A stretch of DNA of 64,000 nucleotides from Rhodococcus sp. G-MC3. Lineage in GTDB: Bacteria; Actinomycetota; Actinomycetes; Mycobacteriales; Mycobacteriaceae. The stretch covers positions 62,001-126,000 of the forward strand of contig NZ_JASISW010000011.1 of NCBI RefSeq assembly GCF_030063335.1, in the 5' to 3' direction. Below the pieces are notes generated by a model that was given only the letters and a program-made list of their open reading frames with translations, had not been told where the DNA came from and ran no database searches. Both the position numbers and the translations under genes were made by a program. Of this stretch, positions 63,590 to 64,000 are shown piece by piece (the first letter of the stretch is position 1; each line of letters starts with the position of its first letter).

Positions 63590-64000
63590 GCCATGAGGTC
63601 AAGCGGCAACTGATTCTGCTGCGGCACGGACAGACCGAGTACAACGCAACGGATCGGATGCAAGGGCAGCTCGACACCGATCTCACCGAGTTGGGTTGCA
63701 GTCAGGCGAAGGCAGCGGCTGCCGAACTGGCCACCCGCGCCCCTGTGCGAATAGTCTCCTCCGATCTCAAGCGTGCTTACGAGACTGCCGTCGCGCTCGG
63801 TGAGGCAAGTAATCTTTCGGTCGGTGTCGACGAGCGTCTCCGCGAGACTCATTTAGGGGAGTGGCAGGGATTGACACACCTCGACGTCGATGCCCTCTCG
63901 CCCGGTGCGAGGCTTGCCTGGCGCGCCGACGCGACCATTGCACCGCCGTCGGGCGAAAGCCGCATCGACGTCGCGCGTCGTAGTGTGCCGGTCGTCGAAG
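63586..64000 (+). CDS. gpgP: Histidine phosphatase family protein, probable glucosyl-3-phosphoglycerate phosphatase, 5' part
   Basis: The frame is open to the window end (138 complete codons), so the gene is truncated by the border. It begins [20 protein letters not shown], with the catalytic RHG motif, and continues with SSDLKRAYETA and the acid-loop RETHLGEWQGLT, all phosphoglycerate-mutase-superfamily signatures. The GpgP role, in methylglucose lipopolysaccharide synthesis, is inferred from the same position after rsfS in M. tuberculosis (Rv2419c). GTG 63586 overlaps the rsfS stop. Confidence 0.85.
   Translation, partial: MSHEVKRQLILLRHGQTEYNATDRMQGQLDTDLTELGCSQAKAAAAELATRAPVRIVSSDLKRAYETAVALGEASNLSVGVDERLRETHLGEWQGLTHLDVDALSPGARLAWRADATIAPPSGESRIDVARRSVPVVE

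Overview
The window is high-GC actinobacterial chromosome, most likely Rhodococcus or a close Nocardiaceae relative. This rests on gene order and family recognition, not on a database search. The housekeeping backbone clpP2-clpX ... valS-folC-DUF4233-ndk-rne-rplU-rpmA-obg-proB ... proA-moxR/VWA-nadD-rsfS-gpgP follows the order of the corresponding Mycobacterium tuberculosis region. GTG starts and 1-8 bp stop/start overlaps are frequent. Two accessory blocks interrupt the backbone: about 1.8-24.2 kb (between clpX and valS) and 37.1-58.7 kb (between proB and proA).

Accessory block 1 (1.8-16.1 kb) encodes a route from shikimate/quinate to the TCA cycle: an MHS-family transporter, a quinate/shikimate-type dehydrogenase (aroE/qsuD-like), a two-domain 3-dehydroshikimate dehydratase (qsuB), then protocatechuate 3,4-dioxygenase (pcaHG), pcaB, fused pcaL (PcaD-PcaC), the IclR regulator pcaR, thiolase pcaF, and divergent pcaIJ. 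A TetR regulator sits between transporter and dehydrogenase, and a shared 17-bp motif lies in front of both target genes. fdhD, a DUF222/HNH 13E12-type gene behind a perfect LexA box, malQ, an rsbW-sigF pair and an S9 peptidase complete the block.

Backbone (24.2-37.1 kb): valS, folC, a DUF4233 membrane protein, ndk, a long RNase E (rne) with a structured leader, rplU-rpmA, obg and proB.

Accessory block 2 (37.1-58.7 kb) contains a sirtuin, ectoine biosynthesis (ectA and ectB joined in one open frame, then ectC) behind a perfect CRP/GlxR-type palindrome, a RecQ-like helicase, a crcB pair, a LysR-ribokinase pair, and two operons that look like an ectoine/acetyl-diaminobutyrate catabolic regulon. 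Operon 1 is class III aminotransferase, FAD/Fe-S D-2-hydroxyacid dehydrogenase, aldehyde dehydrogenase and GntR regulator. Operon 2 is a DoeA-like ectoine hydrolase, class I/II aminotransferase, M20 amidohydrolase, ProP-like MHS transporter and NAD-type D-2-hydroxyacid dehydrogenase. Both start behind copies of one palindrome, GATTGT-NN-ACAATC. No AstE-type DoeB is present; the M20 enzyme is the obvious candidate to replace it. Synthesis and predicted degradation of ectoine thus lie within about 20 kb of each other.

A recurrent oddity is the number of short tandem repeats (6-18 bp units) both between genes (before clpX, before rsbW, sir2-ectC, ectB-ectC) and in frame inside genes (HNH gene, M20 gene, ProP-like transporter). 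I saw no tRNA, rRNA, insertion sequence or CRISPR array.
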